Source of the DNA: Paludibacteraceae bacterium
GTDB taxonomy: Bacteria; Bacteroidota; Bacteroidia; Bacteroidales; Paludibacteraceae
Direction: 5' to 3'
Assembly: GCA_024400275.1 (NCBI GenBank)
Contig: JAKSMY010000040.1
Location: 1 to 18,651, forward strand
DNA: 18,651 nt
A model generated the notes under the pieces. That model made no database searches. It was not told the origin of the DNA and saw nothing but the letters and a program-made list of their open reading frames with translations. Every line of letters starts with the position of its first letter. Within the stretch, counting starts at the first letter, position 1. Both the position numbers and the translations under genes were made by a program. Positions 1 through 6,891 of this stretch are shown here, one piece after another.

Positions 1-2
1 TT

Positions 3-290
3 CCGTTGATTGCCGTTAACTGCGCCATCATGGGTGGTTCGCTCTTTATGCAGCAACGTGTGCTGTTAGACCCTGAAAACGTGAAAGCCATTGCCAACCT
101 CGGTGACGCTTTTGCTTTCGCCATCGGTTCAGGTTTAGGTTGGATGTTGGCTATCGTTTGCTTGGCCGGTATTCGTGAAAAAATGGAGTATAATGATGTT
201 CCCAAGCCCTTGCAAGGCATCGGTATCACCTTCATTACGGTAGGTTTGATGGCGTTGGCTTTCATGTGTTTTAGCGGACTTAATATTTAA
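3..290 (+). CDS. nqrE: Na+-translocating NADH:quinone reductase subunit E, C-terminal part
   Basis: This is the last ~95 residues of NqrE, an integral membrane subunit of the Na+-pumping NADH:quinone oxidoreductase. The reading frame is open to the window edge, so the start is outside. The motif VNCAIMGG matches the conserved NqrE segment whose Cys, in the family, helps bind the [2Fe-2S] centre held between NqrD and NqrE in the membrane. Hydrophobic stretches ([19 protein letters not shown] and the C-terminal segment) correspond to the last membrane helices. The stop lies 14 bp before nqrF, which fits the usual nqrABCDEF order. Identification rests on the motif and the neighbour and is firm. 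Confidence 0.93.
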   Translation, partial: PLIAVNCAIMGGSLFMQQRVLLDPENVKAIANLGDAFAFAIGSGLGWMLAIVCLAGIREKMEYNDVPKPLQGIGITFITVGLMALAFMCFSGLNI

Positions 291-304
291 TAAGGAGAAC
301 AACT

Positions 305-1588
305 ATGGATATTCAAGCAATTATTTATGCAGTTGTAGTATTCCTCGTTGTAATACTCCTGCTTGTTGTAATTCTGCTCGTTGCCAAGAAATACTTGGTA
401 GCCAGCGGAGATGTTAAAGTGACCGTTAACGGCGACAAGGAATTTGCCATTCCTGCCGGAGGTACGCTGCTTGCTTCTATGGGCGCAGCAGGCGTACACC
501 TGCCTTCCGCCTGCGGTGGTAAGGGCAGTTGCGGTCAGTGTAAGTGTCAAGTGCTCGAGGGTGGCGGTGAGATTCTGCCTACCGAGACGGTGCATTTCAG
601 TCGTAAACAGCAGAAAGACCATTGGCGCTTAGGTTGCCAGGTTAAGGTGAAGAATGACCTTCAACTCAAGATTGACGAGTCTGTACTCGGCGTGAAAGAG
701 TGGGAGTGCGAGGTTATTTCCAATAAGAACGTGGCTACCTTTATTAAGGAGTTCAAAGTGAAGTTGCCTGCCGGTGAGCACATGAACTTCGAGCCGGGCA
801 GTTACGCACAGATTCGTATTCCCGAGTACGATATTGATTACGACCGTGACATGGATAAGGACCTTATCGGCGACCTCTATTTGCCTGCTTGGAAGAACTT
901 TGGTCTCTTCGGTTTGAAGCAGAAGAATACCGAAGCCACTATCCGTGCTTATTCGATGGCTAACTATCCCGACGAAGGCGACATTATCACGCTGACCGTC
1001 CGTATCGCTACGCCGCCTTTCAAGCCGAAAGACCAGTGCCCCAACGGACCTGAGTTCCAGGATGTGCCTTGCGGTATAGCCTCCACCTATATCTTCTCGC
1101 TCAAGCCGGGTGACAAGGTTATTATGAGTGGTCCTTACGGTGAGTTCCACCCTGTTTATGACAGCAAGAAAGAGATGATTTGGGTCGGTGGTGGTGCCGG
1201 TATGGCTCCGTTGCGTGCTCAAATCATGCACATGCTCAAGACGCGCCAGTGCCGCGACCGCGAGATGCACTATTTCTACGGCGCGCGTGCTATTGACGAG
1301 GTCTTCTTCTTGGATGATTTCTTGCAGTTGGAGAAGGATTTTCCCAATTTCCACTTCCACTTGGCTTTGGACCGTCCCGATCCCAAGGCAGACGGACTGG
1401 GAATCAAATACACGGCGGGCTTCATAGCACCCGTGATGGGCGATACCTATCTCAAACAGCATGATGCACCCGAAGATATCGAGTACTACCTGTGTGGTCC
1501 TCCGATGATGGCGAAGACGGTGGTTGACCTGCTGCATTCGCTGGGTGTAGATGACCAGGATATCCGCTTTGATAATTTCGGAGCATAA
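305..1588 (+). CDS. nqrF: Na+-translocating NADH:quinone reductase subunit F
   Basis: NqrF is the electron entry subunit of Na+-NQR: it oxidises NADH with FAD and passes electrons to a [2Fe-2S] cluster. The 427-residue protein has one N-terminal membrane helix (about residues 5-27). A plant-type ferredoxin domain follows, with cluster Cys at C70, C76, C79 and C111. The C-terminal half is a ferredoxin reductase: the FAD motif RAYS at 214-217, the NADH-site glycine motif GGGAGMAPLRA at 295-305, and the C-terminal YYLCGPPMM with C397. Length and domain order are normal for the family. An AGGAG-like sequence just upstream (292-297) may be a ribosome binding site. It is the last gene of the nqr operon, since a strong terminator follows directly. 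Confidence 0.97.
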   Translation: MDIQAIIYAVVVFLVVILLLVVILLVAKKYLVASGDVKVTVNGDKEFAIPAGGTLLASMGAAGVHLPSACGGKGSCGQCKCQVLEGGGEILPTETVHFSRKQQKDHWRLGCQVKVKNDLQLKIDESVLGVKEWECEVISNKNVATFIKEFKVKLPAGEHMNFEPGSYAQIRIPEYDIDYDRDMDKDLIGDLYLPAWKNFGLFGLKQKNTEATIRAYSMANYPDEGDIITLTVRIATPPFKPKDQCPNGPEFQDVPCGIASTYIFSLKPGDKVIMSGPYGEFHPVYDSKKEMIWVGGGAGMAPLRAQIMHMLKTRQCRDREMHYFYGARAIDEVFFLDDFLQLEKDFPNFHFHLALDRPDPKADGLGIKYTAGFIAPVMGDTYLKQHDAPEDIEYYLCGPPMMAKTVVDLLHSLGVDDQDIRFDNFGA

Positions 1589-1593
1589 TCCAC

Positions 1594-1625
1594 AAAAAGG
1601 AGGGCACACGGTGTCCTCCTTTTTT
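1594..1625 (+). terminator. Intrinsic terminator of the nqr operon
   Basis: The arms AAAAAGGAGG and CCTCCTTTTT pair perfectly. The stem can extend inward through GCAC/GTGT (one G-U pair), leaving a 3-nt loop, and the 3' arm runs into a T tract. It starts 5 bp after the nqrF stop. Because of its symmetric A and T ends it could also stop transcription arriving from the convergent - strand cluster. Confidence 0.9.
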
Positions 1626-1781
1626 ATCTCGCCTCAAAACTTACTATTATTAAGATGAAGCTTGTGTTTTTATTGTCCAATTTCGCCTTTTTAAGACCGA
1701 GGGTTGACCGACAGTCATTCGACCGTCATCAAAGACTTATCCGAAACGCTCAAGAACATACTATTTTTCATTTTCCTCATT

Positions 1782-2615
1782 TTACTTGCATACTGGGCGA
1801 ATGGAATATCCTGGGCAGCGAATATTGTTGTTCCGATCCACATACTTTGCGTTTAAGGCGTAGTAGTACGCGTAAGACGAGCCGTGATATGTATCCATCT
1901 CGGTTGTCCAATAATAGCCGGCAGTGCCGATATTAAAGAGACAGGACCTGCTATAGGAACCAGCAGCAGGCAAAAAGATGGAGTTACTGTTTGTTTTGCT
2001 TGATACAATATAACCGGAAACTCCGGTATTGTTGTAGTCGGTGGTCCAAGTCCAAGTACAATACTGTATGAGGTCAGTAAAATCTCCACCATGGGGCATT
2101 TGCCAATTGCCTCCCCAATTCACATGAGCAGCATCGTCCTCAAGGTCAAGAGTGGTCTTGCCTCCTTTATTATTGTATTTTATGAAGGTTGAACCATCAT
2201 CGTTTGTATCAAAATAGGTACTCCAATCATACATGGCTTTGGGTTTTGTCTCGCCCCAAGCAAAGTAATCGCCGTAGCCTTGGGGGGCGGTGGCACCCAA
2301 ATTCATGTTTGCCCACTTGACACCACGTGGCAAACCTAAATCGACCATCTCCAATCCTTCGGGAGTATGAATGCTGTCACAGGTACTGATAATAATCGTA
2401 TCATGCTCAATAACGGTATCGTGAACCACAACGGATTTTGGTAGCCAAAGAACGAGTTGGTCCGCATCTTCCATCGTTCCATACTTGATACTATCGATTT
2501 GTTCTATCGGTTGCCCTAAGACAGCACGACCGTTCAACCAAGTGATTTGGTTCATTTGCGACATGGCAAACAGGCTACTCAGCACCATTGCCATAGATAA
2601 AAAAAGTCTTTTCAT
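1782..2615 (-). CDS. Exported Fib_succ_major-type domain protein (paralogue 1)
   Basis: A 277-residue exported protein of unknown function. Residues 1-19 look like a signal peptide (MKRLFLSMAMVLSSLFAMS). Residues 21-46 form a short module with WLNGRAVLGQPI and IDSIKYG, a pattern common near the N-terminus of Bacteroidota secreted proteins. Residues 64-73 hold two imperfect HDT repeats acting as a linker. From about residue 88 to the end is a Fib_succ_major-like domain: MVDLGLPRGVKWANMNLGA, YFAWGE, WGGNWQMP, FLPAAGS, YYWTTE and the closing SIRPVCK. Such domains are thought to have a C-type-lectin-like fold and are common in gut Bacteroidota; binding partners are unknown. It is the last gene of a - strand cluster, 61 bp after its paralogue. 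Domain assignment is good, function is open. Confidence 0.85.
   Translation of the reverse strand: MKRLFLSMAMVLSSLFAMSQMNQITWLNGRAVLGQPIEQIDSIKYGTMEDADQLVLWLPKSVVVHDTVIEHDTIIISTCDSIHTPEGLEMVDLGLPRGVKWANMNLGATAPQGYGDYFAWGETKPKAMYDWSTYFDTNDDGSTFIKYNNKGGKTTLDLEDDAAHVNWGGNWQMPHGGDFTDLIQYCTWTWTTDYNNTGVSGYIVSSKTNSNSIFLPAAGSYSRSCLFNIGTAGYYWTTEMDTYHGSSYAYYYALNAKYVDRNNNIRCPGYSIRPVCK
2504..2584. repeat. 81-bp perfect direct repeat, copy 1
   Basis: These 81 bp are identical, base for base, to 3456-3536. They lie in the 5' coding part of the first Fib_succ_major gene and cover the end of the signal peptide and the WLNGRAVLGQPI module. Sequence on both sides diverges. Confidence 0.95.
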
Positions 2616-2623
2616 AAGTATAA

Positions 2624-2649
2624 ATTAAAATTGTTAATTAAAATTGTTG
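2624..2649. repeat. 13-bp tandem duplication between the paralogues
   Basis: ATTAAAATTGTT occurs at 2624-2635 and again at 2637-2648, a period of 13 bp, in the AT-rich 61-bp spacer just upstream of paralogue 1. No promoter of the TTTG/TAnnTTTG type is evident in this spacer, so it is more likely a small replication slippage product than a control site. Confidence 0.6.
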
Positions 2650-2676
2650 CCGTTATACCTTATTTATTAACAGGAC

Positions 2677-3567
2677 TTACTTGCATACGGGACGAATGGG
2701 TAGTCCGTCATGTCTGAATTCGGTTCGACATGCGTTAGGATAAGACTGTGTTATTACAAAGTCCTCCGAGTGAAAATCAAACATAAGTGGGTTTGCTTGA
2801 TAGTAACCTACATTGTCGCTTATTTTGAGTGTCGAAGACCAATATTGCCCTTCTTTGCCGACATAATAGTTTTCGTCATAAGAGATACGACCTCCGGCAG
2901 GCAGAAAAATCCACCTGTCCGTATAGCCCGCCTTCTTTCCACTTACTTTATATCCAATGATGTTGTTGATGGTAGTCCACTCCCAAGTACAACTGTCTTT
3001 TAAGGCATTCCATTCTTTTTGTGTGGGCATACGCCAATCGCCTCCCCAAGTGATATAAGCGGCATCGTCTCGCATCTCGAGTGTGGTTTTACCATCTGCC
3101 TCACAATATTTAGTGGCGATAAAGTCCTTTCCCTCTACCTTACCATATTTATAATTGCTTTGCGAGAAATATGTTTTAGCAATAACCTCGCCCCATGCAA
3201 AATAACTTCCGTATTCTTCCGGTTTGGTTGCCCCAAGATTTAGATTTGCCCACTTAACGGAAAGTCCGAGATCTACCATTTCAAGATTTTGTGGTTGAGT
3301 TGCTATTCCCTGAAAGTCATGTAACATAATGGTGTCATGTACAAGAACCGTATCATGCACAAAGGCGGTGTCATGAAAGACAATCGTTTGGGGTAACAAG
3401 AGAAGCAAGGTGTCGGCACCGTCCATTGCGCCATATTTGACACTATCAATTTGTGCTATCGGTTGCCCTAAGACAGCACGACCGTTCAACCAAGTGATTT
3501 GGTTCATTTGCGACATGGCAAACAGGCTACTCAGCATCATCGCCATTGATAAAAGAAGTTTCCTCAT
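2677..3567 (-). CDS. Exported Fib_succ_major-type domain protein (paralogue 2)
   Basis: A 296-residue paralogue of the protein encoded at 1782-2615, with the same architecture: a signal peptide (1-19), the WLNGRAVLGQPI/IDSVKYG module (21-46), a linker of four hexapeptide repeats around HDT (about 64-87), and a Fib_succ_major-like domain from about 96. The domain shows MVDLGLSVKWANLNLGA, YFAWGE, WGGDWRMPT, FLPAGG, QYWSST and a C-terminal PIRPVCK. The N-terminal 46 residues are nearly the same as in paralogue 1, while the lectin-like domain is clearly diverged, which suggests a conserved export/attachment part and a variable ligand-facing part. It starts 6 bp after the stop of the 133-aa gene, so both are almost certainly cotranscribed. 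The ligand is unknown. Confidence 0.86.
   Translation of the reverse strand: MRKLLLSMAMMLSSLFAMSQMNQITWLNGRAVLGQPIAQIDSVKYGAMDGADTLLLLLPQTIVFHDTAFVHDTVLVHDTIMLHDFQGIATQPQNLEMVDLGLSVKWANLNLGATKPEEYGSYFAWGEVIAKTYFSQSNYKYGKVEGKDFIATKYCEADGKTTLEMRDDAAYITWGGDWRMPTQKEWNALKDSCTWEWTTINNIIGYKVSGKKAGYTDRWIFLPAGGRISYDENYYVGKEGQYWSSTLKISDNVGYYQANPLMFDFHSEDFVITQSYPNACRTEFRHDGLPIRPVCK
3456..3536. repeat. 81-bp perfect direct repeat, copy 2
   Basis: Identical to 2504-2584 over 81 bp and in the same orientation, with copy starts 952 bp apart. It covers the corresponding 27 codons of paralogue 2. Confidence 0.95.
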
Positions 3568-3573
3568 ATTCTG

Positions 3574-3975
3574 TTATTTGTTTGAAATTAAATGTCCTTT
3601 TGCATTATATTGTTTACCGTCTTTCACGATAATCAGTCTTCCGCCGGTGATATACTTACCCACTTTGCGAACAGGGGTATCTGTAGTGCTGATGGATTTC
3701 TCATCTGTAGGAGTAGATGTCTGATATTCACCGTAGGTCAACGTTATATCTTCCAAGGAAGATGTTTTTACTCGCAGTTGCTCAACGCCGTCAATCAACA
3801 AAACAAAAGATTCATCTACAAACTTGATTTGTGGCATTTGACTCAAGCGGTAACAGACGCTACTGCCATTTACCCACATGTAAATAGCATCGTCAACTTT
3901 CATTTTTCTACCGGCAGCCTGAATGCCGATAACGCCAAGCATGGCGCAAAGAAATAAAATAATTGTTCGTTTCAT
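3574..3975 (-). CDS. Small exported protein with two beta-type modules and a C-terminal tail motif
   Basis: A 133-residue exported protein, not recognised as a named family. An upstream in-frame start (4023) would place 16 charged residues before the signal peptide, so the ATG at 3975 (MKRTIILFLCAMLGVIGIQA) is preferred. After the signal peptide come two related segments, AIYMWVNGSSVCYRLSQM (30-47) and FVLLIDGVEQLRVKTSSLED (57-76). Both resemble the strand-NG/DG-strand-I/LxxI pattern of the WLNG module in the two downstream proteins. A Thr/Ser-rich spacer (85-102) leads to the C-terminal LIIVKDGKQYNAKGHLI, a tail also found at the end of the C10 protease and the endonuclease of this window. 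It is the first gene of the cluster and may be a surface-exposed or accessory partner of the two lectin-like proteins. Confidence 0.75.
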   Translation of the reverse strand: MKRTIILFLCAMLGVIGIQAAGRKMKVDDAIYMWVNGSSVCYRLSQMPQIKFVDESFVLLIDGVEQLRVKTSSLEDITLTYGEYQTSTPTDEKSISTTDTPVRKVGKYITGGRLIIVKDGKQYNAKGHLISNK

Positions 3976-4021
3976 ACTAATTTTGTATTTATTGTTTATA
4001 ATACATTGTTTGATTAGGCAC

Positions 4022-4044
4022 AAAAAAGTGGACTAAACTTTTTT
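4022..4044 (-). terminator. Weak A/U-rich hairpin, possible attenuator or small-RNA 3' end
   Basis: AAAAAAG (4022-4028) and CTTTTTT (4038-4044) pair around a 9-nt loop. Read on the - strand it lies just after the large hairpin and ends in U6, so it could act as a weak terminator giving a short RNA of about 150 nt, or partly limit readthrough into the exported-protein genes. The stem is only 7 bp and almost all A-U, so this is tentative. Confidence 0.35.
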
Positions 4045-4050
4045 ATCCTC

Positions 4051-4169
4051 ATTTGCAGGTATCGCCAAACACCTTTGTAGTTGAATCATCGAAGTAAAGC
4101 CCACTCGCAAGGAGTGAGCGCTGAACTTTACTTCACAACTACATTCTTAAAACTGGCGATTTTGCAAAT
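4051..4169 (-). ncRNA. 119-nt interrupted long hairpin: structured leader or small RNA
   Basis: Five nested pairs of perfect arms share one centre: ATTTGCA (4051-4057)/TGCAAAT (4163-4169), ATCGCCA (4061-4067)/TGGCGAT (4154-4160), GTAGTTG (4077-4083)/CAACTAC (4136-4142), GAAGTAAAG (4091-4099)/CTTTACTTC (4126-4134), and CACTC (4102-4106)/GAGTG (4112-4116) around a 5-nt loop. The - strand is the likely RNA, because there the apical stem extends to GCUCACUC/GAGUGGGC with a G-U pair, where the + strand would have a C-A mismatch. A near-consensus - strand promoter lies directly outside (4178-4209), so the RNA would begin within a few bases of the outer stem. Candidates are an independent small RNA (the long bulged rod recalls 6S-type RNAs), a stabilising or regulatory 5' leader of the exported-protein operon, or a dispersed palindromic element. 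The family is not recognised. Confidence 0.6.
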
Positions 4170-4177
4170 GTGTGAAA

Positions 4178-4209
4178 CAAAGATAACGCTAAATTATCTA
4201 TTGTGCAAA
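4178..4209 (-). promoter_or_regulatory. Promoter of the exported-protein cluster and hairpin RNA
   Basis: On the - strand it reads TTTG (4209-4206), 20 bp, TATCTTTG (4185-4178), an exact match to the Bacteroidota housekeeping promoter. The start of transcription is expected near 4171-4174, immediately before the large hairpin. No other promoter of this type was found between here and the first ATG at 3975. Confidence 0.75.
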
Positions 4210-4316
4210 TTGGTTGCTCGTTTTATTTCATAGGCGATTTGATATATATTTATTTTCATAATTTTGGTGCAAAGATACAAAGAATTTTCGAAATACACAA
4301 GTATTTTTTGTTTTTA

Positions 4317-4348
4317 TTTGCATAAGTCCTCAAAAAGTTGTACCTTTG
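4317..4348 (+). promoter_or_regulatory. Promoter of the C10 protease gene
   Basis: TTTG (4317-4320), a 20-bp spacer and TACCTTTG (4341-4348) form a Bacteroidota-type promoter. Transcription should begin near 4355, giving a leader of about 40 nt that carries the palindrome GGATACGTATCC. This placement also rules out a protein start upstream at 4346. Confidence 0.75.
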
Positions 4349-4393
4349 CACGCCAAAGAGGGAGGATACGTATCCAATAAGTCATACTTAATG

Positions 4394-6052
4394 ATGAAAA
4401 AACTACTTTTATACATAGGACTTTGTTGGGCAGTGACAGACATGTTCGCTGCGCCTATTACACCCGATGAGGCAAGTCAAATTGCTATCCAATGGTTAGG
4501 TAAGAAATCCGGAGTGGCAAGACGTGTACTATGCGGCGATAGTAGAATAACAGAGGCTGAATCAACCGCTAATCAGCCGATTTATGTGTATAATTTTGGT
4601 CAAGATGGCGGTTGGGTGCTGATTGCAGGAGATGACCGTGCCCGTTCTATGGTGCTGGGATATTCGGAAAGCGGATATTTTGATTATGAACGTTTATGCG
4701 ATGCCGAAAAAGCATGGATAGACGGTTATGCGGAACAGATAAATACGTTACAGTATGCTCCCGATGATTGGGATAACACAGAAAATGATTGTTTGGTATC
4801 CAGAAAAGCCGTTCAGACGGTAGTAGCTCCTATGCTGACAACGGCTTGGAAACAGGGCTCTCCCTATAATACCGATTGCCCTGTATTAAGAGATACAATA
4901 ACAAAAGTTGGCTGTGTCGCTTTGGCTTGGGCGATGGTGTGTAAATATATGGAATACCCCGCCACTTCCTCGTTTTCGTATGATTATATATGGGCGAAAA
5001 ACGACTCCGTTCGCCGTTATGGACAGGTCTCTTCCACATACGACTATTCGCTGATGCCCAATCAATTAACAACACAATCTACACAGCAAACCCAAGACGC
5101 TGTGGCAAGGCTGTGTGCAGATATAGGCGATGCTATTCAGATGAATTACGGCACTACGTCATCAAGTGTCACACCTCGATTTGCATTGGGCAAGATGGTT
5201 GAGAAATTCGGTTTGGATCAAGGTATGATTAATCACTATCGTAATTATTATTCTGATGCCGACTGGGACGCTATGCTAATGAGAGAATTGGATTCAGGAC
5301 GACCGGTTATTTATTCCGGCTGGAAAGCAACAGGTGGAGGACATACTTTTATATGTGACGGATATAACTCCAATGGCTATTTCCACTTTAATTATGGTCA
5401 AGGTTCCGTTAACGCTACCACCTATTACAAAAGTTCGGCTGTCAAAAGCAACTATAACAATAATCAAGAAGCTATTACTCATATTGTGGCATCACGGTCC
5501 TCCCAATTGCCCGGTGTAGATGCTACCTACAACGGCAACTTGTCGTTCAATGCTTCCGAGATGCAGTTTACAGTAGATGCCAAGGTGCATTTTTCCGTTA
5601 CGCAACCATGCAAAATATATCATGCTATCTGCTGTGAGAATATCGGTACAGAAAAGAAATACTACGGAAAGGAGAAAGATATTACCTGCAAAACGAGTAA
5701 TGATTGGAGTTACACCATCACTTCTATGACCTACGACTTGCCTTTGCTTACGCGTATGTCGATGCCCAATGGTATCTATCGTTGTTATCCCGTCTATCGG
5801 GTAACGGTGGATAATGTGTCCGGCGAATATGAACGTTTTTATTTCCCGACAGAAGAATATACATCAGAACTTTGCATACAAAAATCAGGAACGCAATATA
5901 CCCTTGTGGATTGTCCGCAACCTAAACCGACCGATATGCAACTTATCCGTCCGGAAGATGCTGCTTGTAGCAAGTTTATCCGAAACAGACATCTTGTGTT
6001 GCGTTATGACGGAGTGGAGTATGATGCGTTAGGCAATCCTATCATTCGTTGA
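4394..6052 (+). CDS. Secreted C10 family cysteine protease (streptopain/PrtT-like)
   Basis: A 552-residue exported cysteine protease precursor. The start is ATG at 4394 or 4391; both follow the promoter and open the signal peptide (MKKLLLYIGLCWAVTDMFA). An inhibitory prodomain follows, with the family pattern YNFGQDGGWVLIAGDDRA and GYSESGYFDY. The catalytic domain shows the active-site Cys in KVGCVALAWAMV (C174), preceded by TTAWKQGSPYN, and the catalytic His in GGGHTFICDGYNSNGYF (H317). About 170 residues of beta-rich C-terminal region follow, closing with LVLRYDGVEYDALGNPI, the tail shared with two other exported proteins here. Family members are secreted proteases, with activation by removal of the prodomain. 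It sits alone between two promoters, diverging from the exported-protein cluster. The substrate is unknown. Confidence 0.92.
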   Translation: MKKLLLYIGLCWAVTDMFAAPITPDEASQIAIQWLGKKSGVARRVLCGDSRITEAESTANQPIYVYNFGQDGGWVLIAGDDRARSMVLGYSESGYFDYERLCDAEKAWIDGYAEQINTLQYAPDDWDNTENDCLVSRKAVQTVVAPMLTTAWKQGSPYNTDCPVLRDTITKVGCVALAWAMVCKYMEYPATSSFSYDYIWAKNDSVRRYGQVSSTYDYSLMPNQLTTQSTQQTQDAVARLCADIGDAIQMNYGTTSSSVTPRFALGKMVEKFGLDQGMINHYRNYYSDADWDAMLMRELDSGRPVIYSGWKATGGGHTFICDGYNSNGYFHFNYGQGSVNATTYYKSSAVKSNYNNNQEAITHIVASRSSQLPGVDATYNGNLSFNASEMQFTVDAKVHFSVTQPCKIYHAICCENIGTEKKYYGKEKDITCKTSNDWSYTITSMTYDLPLLTRMSMPNGIYRCYPVYRVTVDNVSGEYERFYFPTEEYTSELCIQKSGTQYTLVDCPQPKPTDMQLIRPEDAACSKFIRNRHLVLRYDGVEYDALGNPIIR

Positions 6053-6070
6053 GACGAAAGGCAAAAAAAA

Positions 6071-6102
6071 TTTGCGTATATGCAATTTTTTTTGTATCTT
6101 TG
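6071..6102 (+). promoter_or_regulatory. Promoter of the kdsB operon
   Basis: TTTG (6071-6074), a 20-bp spacer and TATCTTTG (6095-6102). Transcription is expected near 6109, about 13 nt before the kdsB ATG at 6122, so the in-frame ATG at 6080 cannot be the start. Confidence 0.75.
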
Positions 6103-6121
6103 CCGTCCAATTCAGAATAAT

Positions 6122-6883
6122 ATGCAATTTATAGGTATCATACCGGCTCGATATGCGAGCAGTCGTTTTCCGGGCAAGCCGCTGGTAGATATATGCGGCA
6201 AGCCGATGATTCAGCGCGTGTACGAACAGGCAAAACGAGTGCTGGATACGGTGTTGGTAGCCACCGACGACCGGCGTATATACGAAGCCGTACAAGCATT
6301 TGGCGGCGAAGCGGTGATGACCCGAACCGACCATAAATGCGGGACAGACCGATGTTTGGAAGCGTATGAACGGATAAGAGGTAACAGAAAACAGGTAACA
6401 GAGGATGTGATTATTAACATTCAGGGTGACGAGCCGTTCATTCAGCCCGAACAGATACAAGCTATTATGGGTTGTTTCCCCACGGAGATAGCCACGTTGG
6501 TCAAGCCTTTTACCACCGAAGACAGTTGGGACGATTTGGAGAACCCCAACACTCCCAAAGTGGTGTTTGACCGTCAAACGGGTAGGGCGATGCTTTTTTC
6601 CCGCAGTGTGATTCCGTATCTACGCGGAGTGGAGAAGAAAGACTGGTTGGCAAAGGGGCTTCATTACCGCCATATCGGTATGTACGCCTATCGAGCCGAC
6701 GTGCTGAAACAAATCACCCAACTGCCTCAGTCACCAATGGAGAAAGCCGAGAGTTTGGAACAGTTGCGCTGGCTGGAGAACGGATACCAAATAAAAGTGG
6801 CAGTGTGCGAAACCTACTCAATGGGTATAGACACCCCCGATGATTTGCAACAAGCTATTGAATATTTACAAATGAAAAAATAA
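6122..6883 (+). CDS. kdsB: 3-deoxy-manno-octulosonate cytidylyltransferase (CMP-Kdo synthetase)
   Basis: KdsB activates Kdo with CTP to give CMP-Kdo for the inner core of lipopolysaccharide, in the cytoplasm. The 253-residue protein has the N-terminal nucleotide-binding signature IPARYASSRFPGKPL (7-21), CGTDRCLEA (73-81), the metal-site motif NIQGDEPF (99-106), HYRHIGMYAYR (181-191) and GIDTPDDL (235-242). The length is that of the family. The start at 6122 is fixed by the promoter just upstream. It is first in a three-gene operon with deoD (8-bp gap) and a beta-barrel protein gene; no functional link with deoD is obvious. Confidence 0.96.
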   Translation: MQFIGIIPARYASSRFPGKPLVDICGKPMIQRVYEQAKRVLDTVLVATDDRRIYEAVQAFGGEAVMTRTDHKCGTDRCLEAYERIRGNRKQVTEDVIINIQGDEPFIQPEQIQAIMGCFPTEIATLVKPFTTEDSWDDLENPNTPKVVFDRQTGRAMLFSRSVIPYLRGVEKKDWLAKGLHYRHIGMYAYRADVLKQITQLPQSPMEKAESLEQLRWLENGYQIKVAVCETYSMGIDTPDDLQQAIEYLQMKK

Positions 6884-6891
6884 TATTTACT

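Larger units (their letters stand above)
3976..4390. other. Divergent intergenic region with two promoters and a large hairpin
   Basis: This 415-bp gap between the - strand cluster and the C10 protease holds no supported gene. From left to right it contains an AT-rich leader (3976-4021), a small A6G/CT6 hairpin (4022-4044), the large interrupted palindrome (4051-4169), a - strand promoter (4178-4209), an AT-rich stretch with nothing recognisable (4210-4316), and a + strand promoter with a short 5' leader (4317-4390). The leader of the protease has a 12-nt perfect palindrome, GGATACGTATCC, at 4364-4375. Confidence 0.8.

Noticed and set aside
629..1609. A 326-codon - strand frame antisense to nqrF.
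   Set aside because: nqrF is fully supported by motifs along its length; the antisense frame arises from its codon bias.
1626..1781. A short + strand reading frame beginning at 1655 and hairpin-like GACCG repeats.
   Set aside because: The frame has no recognisable features and runs into the antisense of the 277-aa gene; the repeats do not form a convincing stem. No terminator for the - strand cluster could be identified here.
1782..3567. The two lectin-like proteins as targets of a diversity-generating retroelement.
   Set aside because: Lectin-like domains of this kind can be such targets, but no reverse transcriptase or template repeat is in the window, and the shared identical block lies at the 5' end, not at the 3' end where a variable repeat would be.
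4051..4169. A CRISPR repeat or tracrRNA-like element.
   Set aside because: There is a single palindrome, with no repeated spacer-repeat units and no cas genes nearby.
4051..4169. A transposon end pair or MITE.
   Set aside because: The arms are interrupted by internal loops of different size, the flanks show no target duplication, and a promoter is fitted to the edge. Not excluded as a dispersed element until a genome search is done.
4364..4375. Operator-like 12-nt palindrome GGATACGTATCC in the protease leader.
   Set aside because: Perfect but short and single; without further copies or a known regulator it cannot be called an operator.
6029..6577. A 182-codon - strand frame antisense to kdsB.
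   Set aside because: It is an antisense shadow of a clearly conserved gene, with low-complexity codon-mirrored content and no promoter or family motif.
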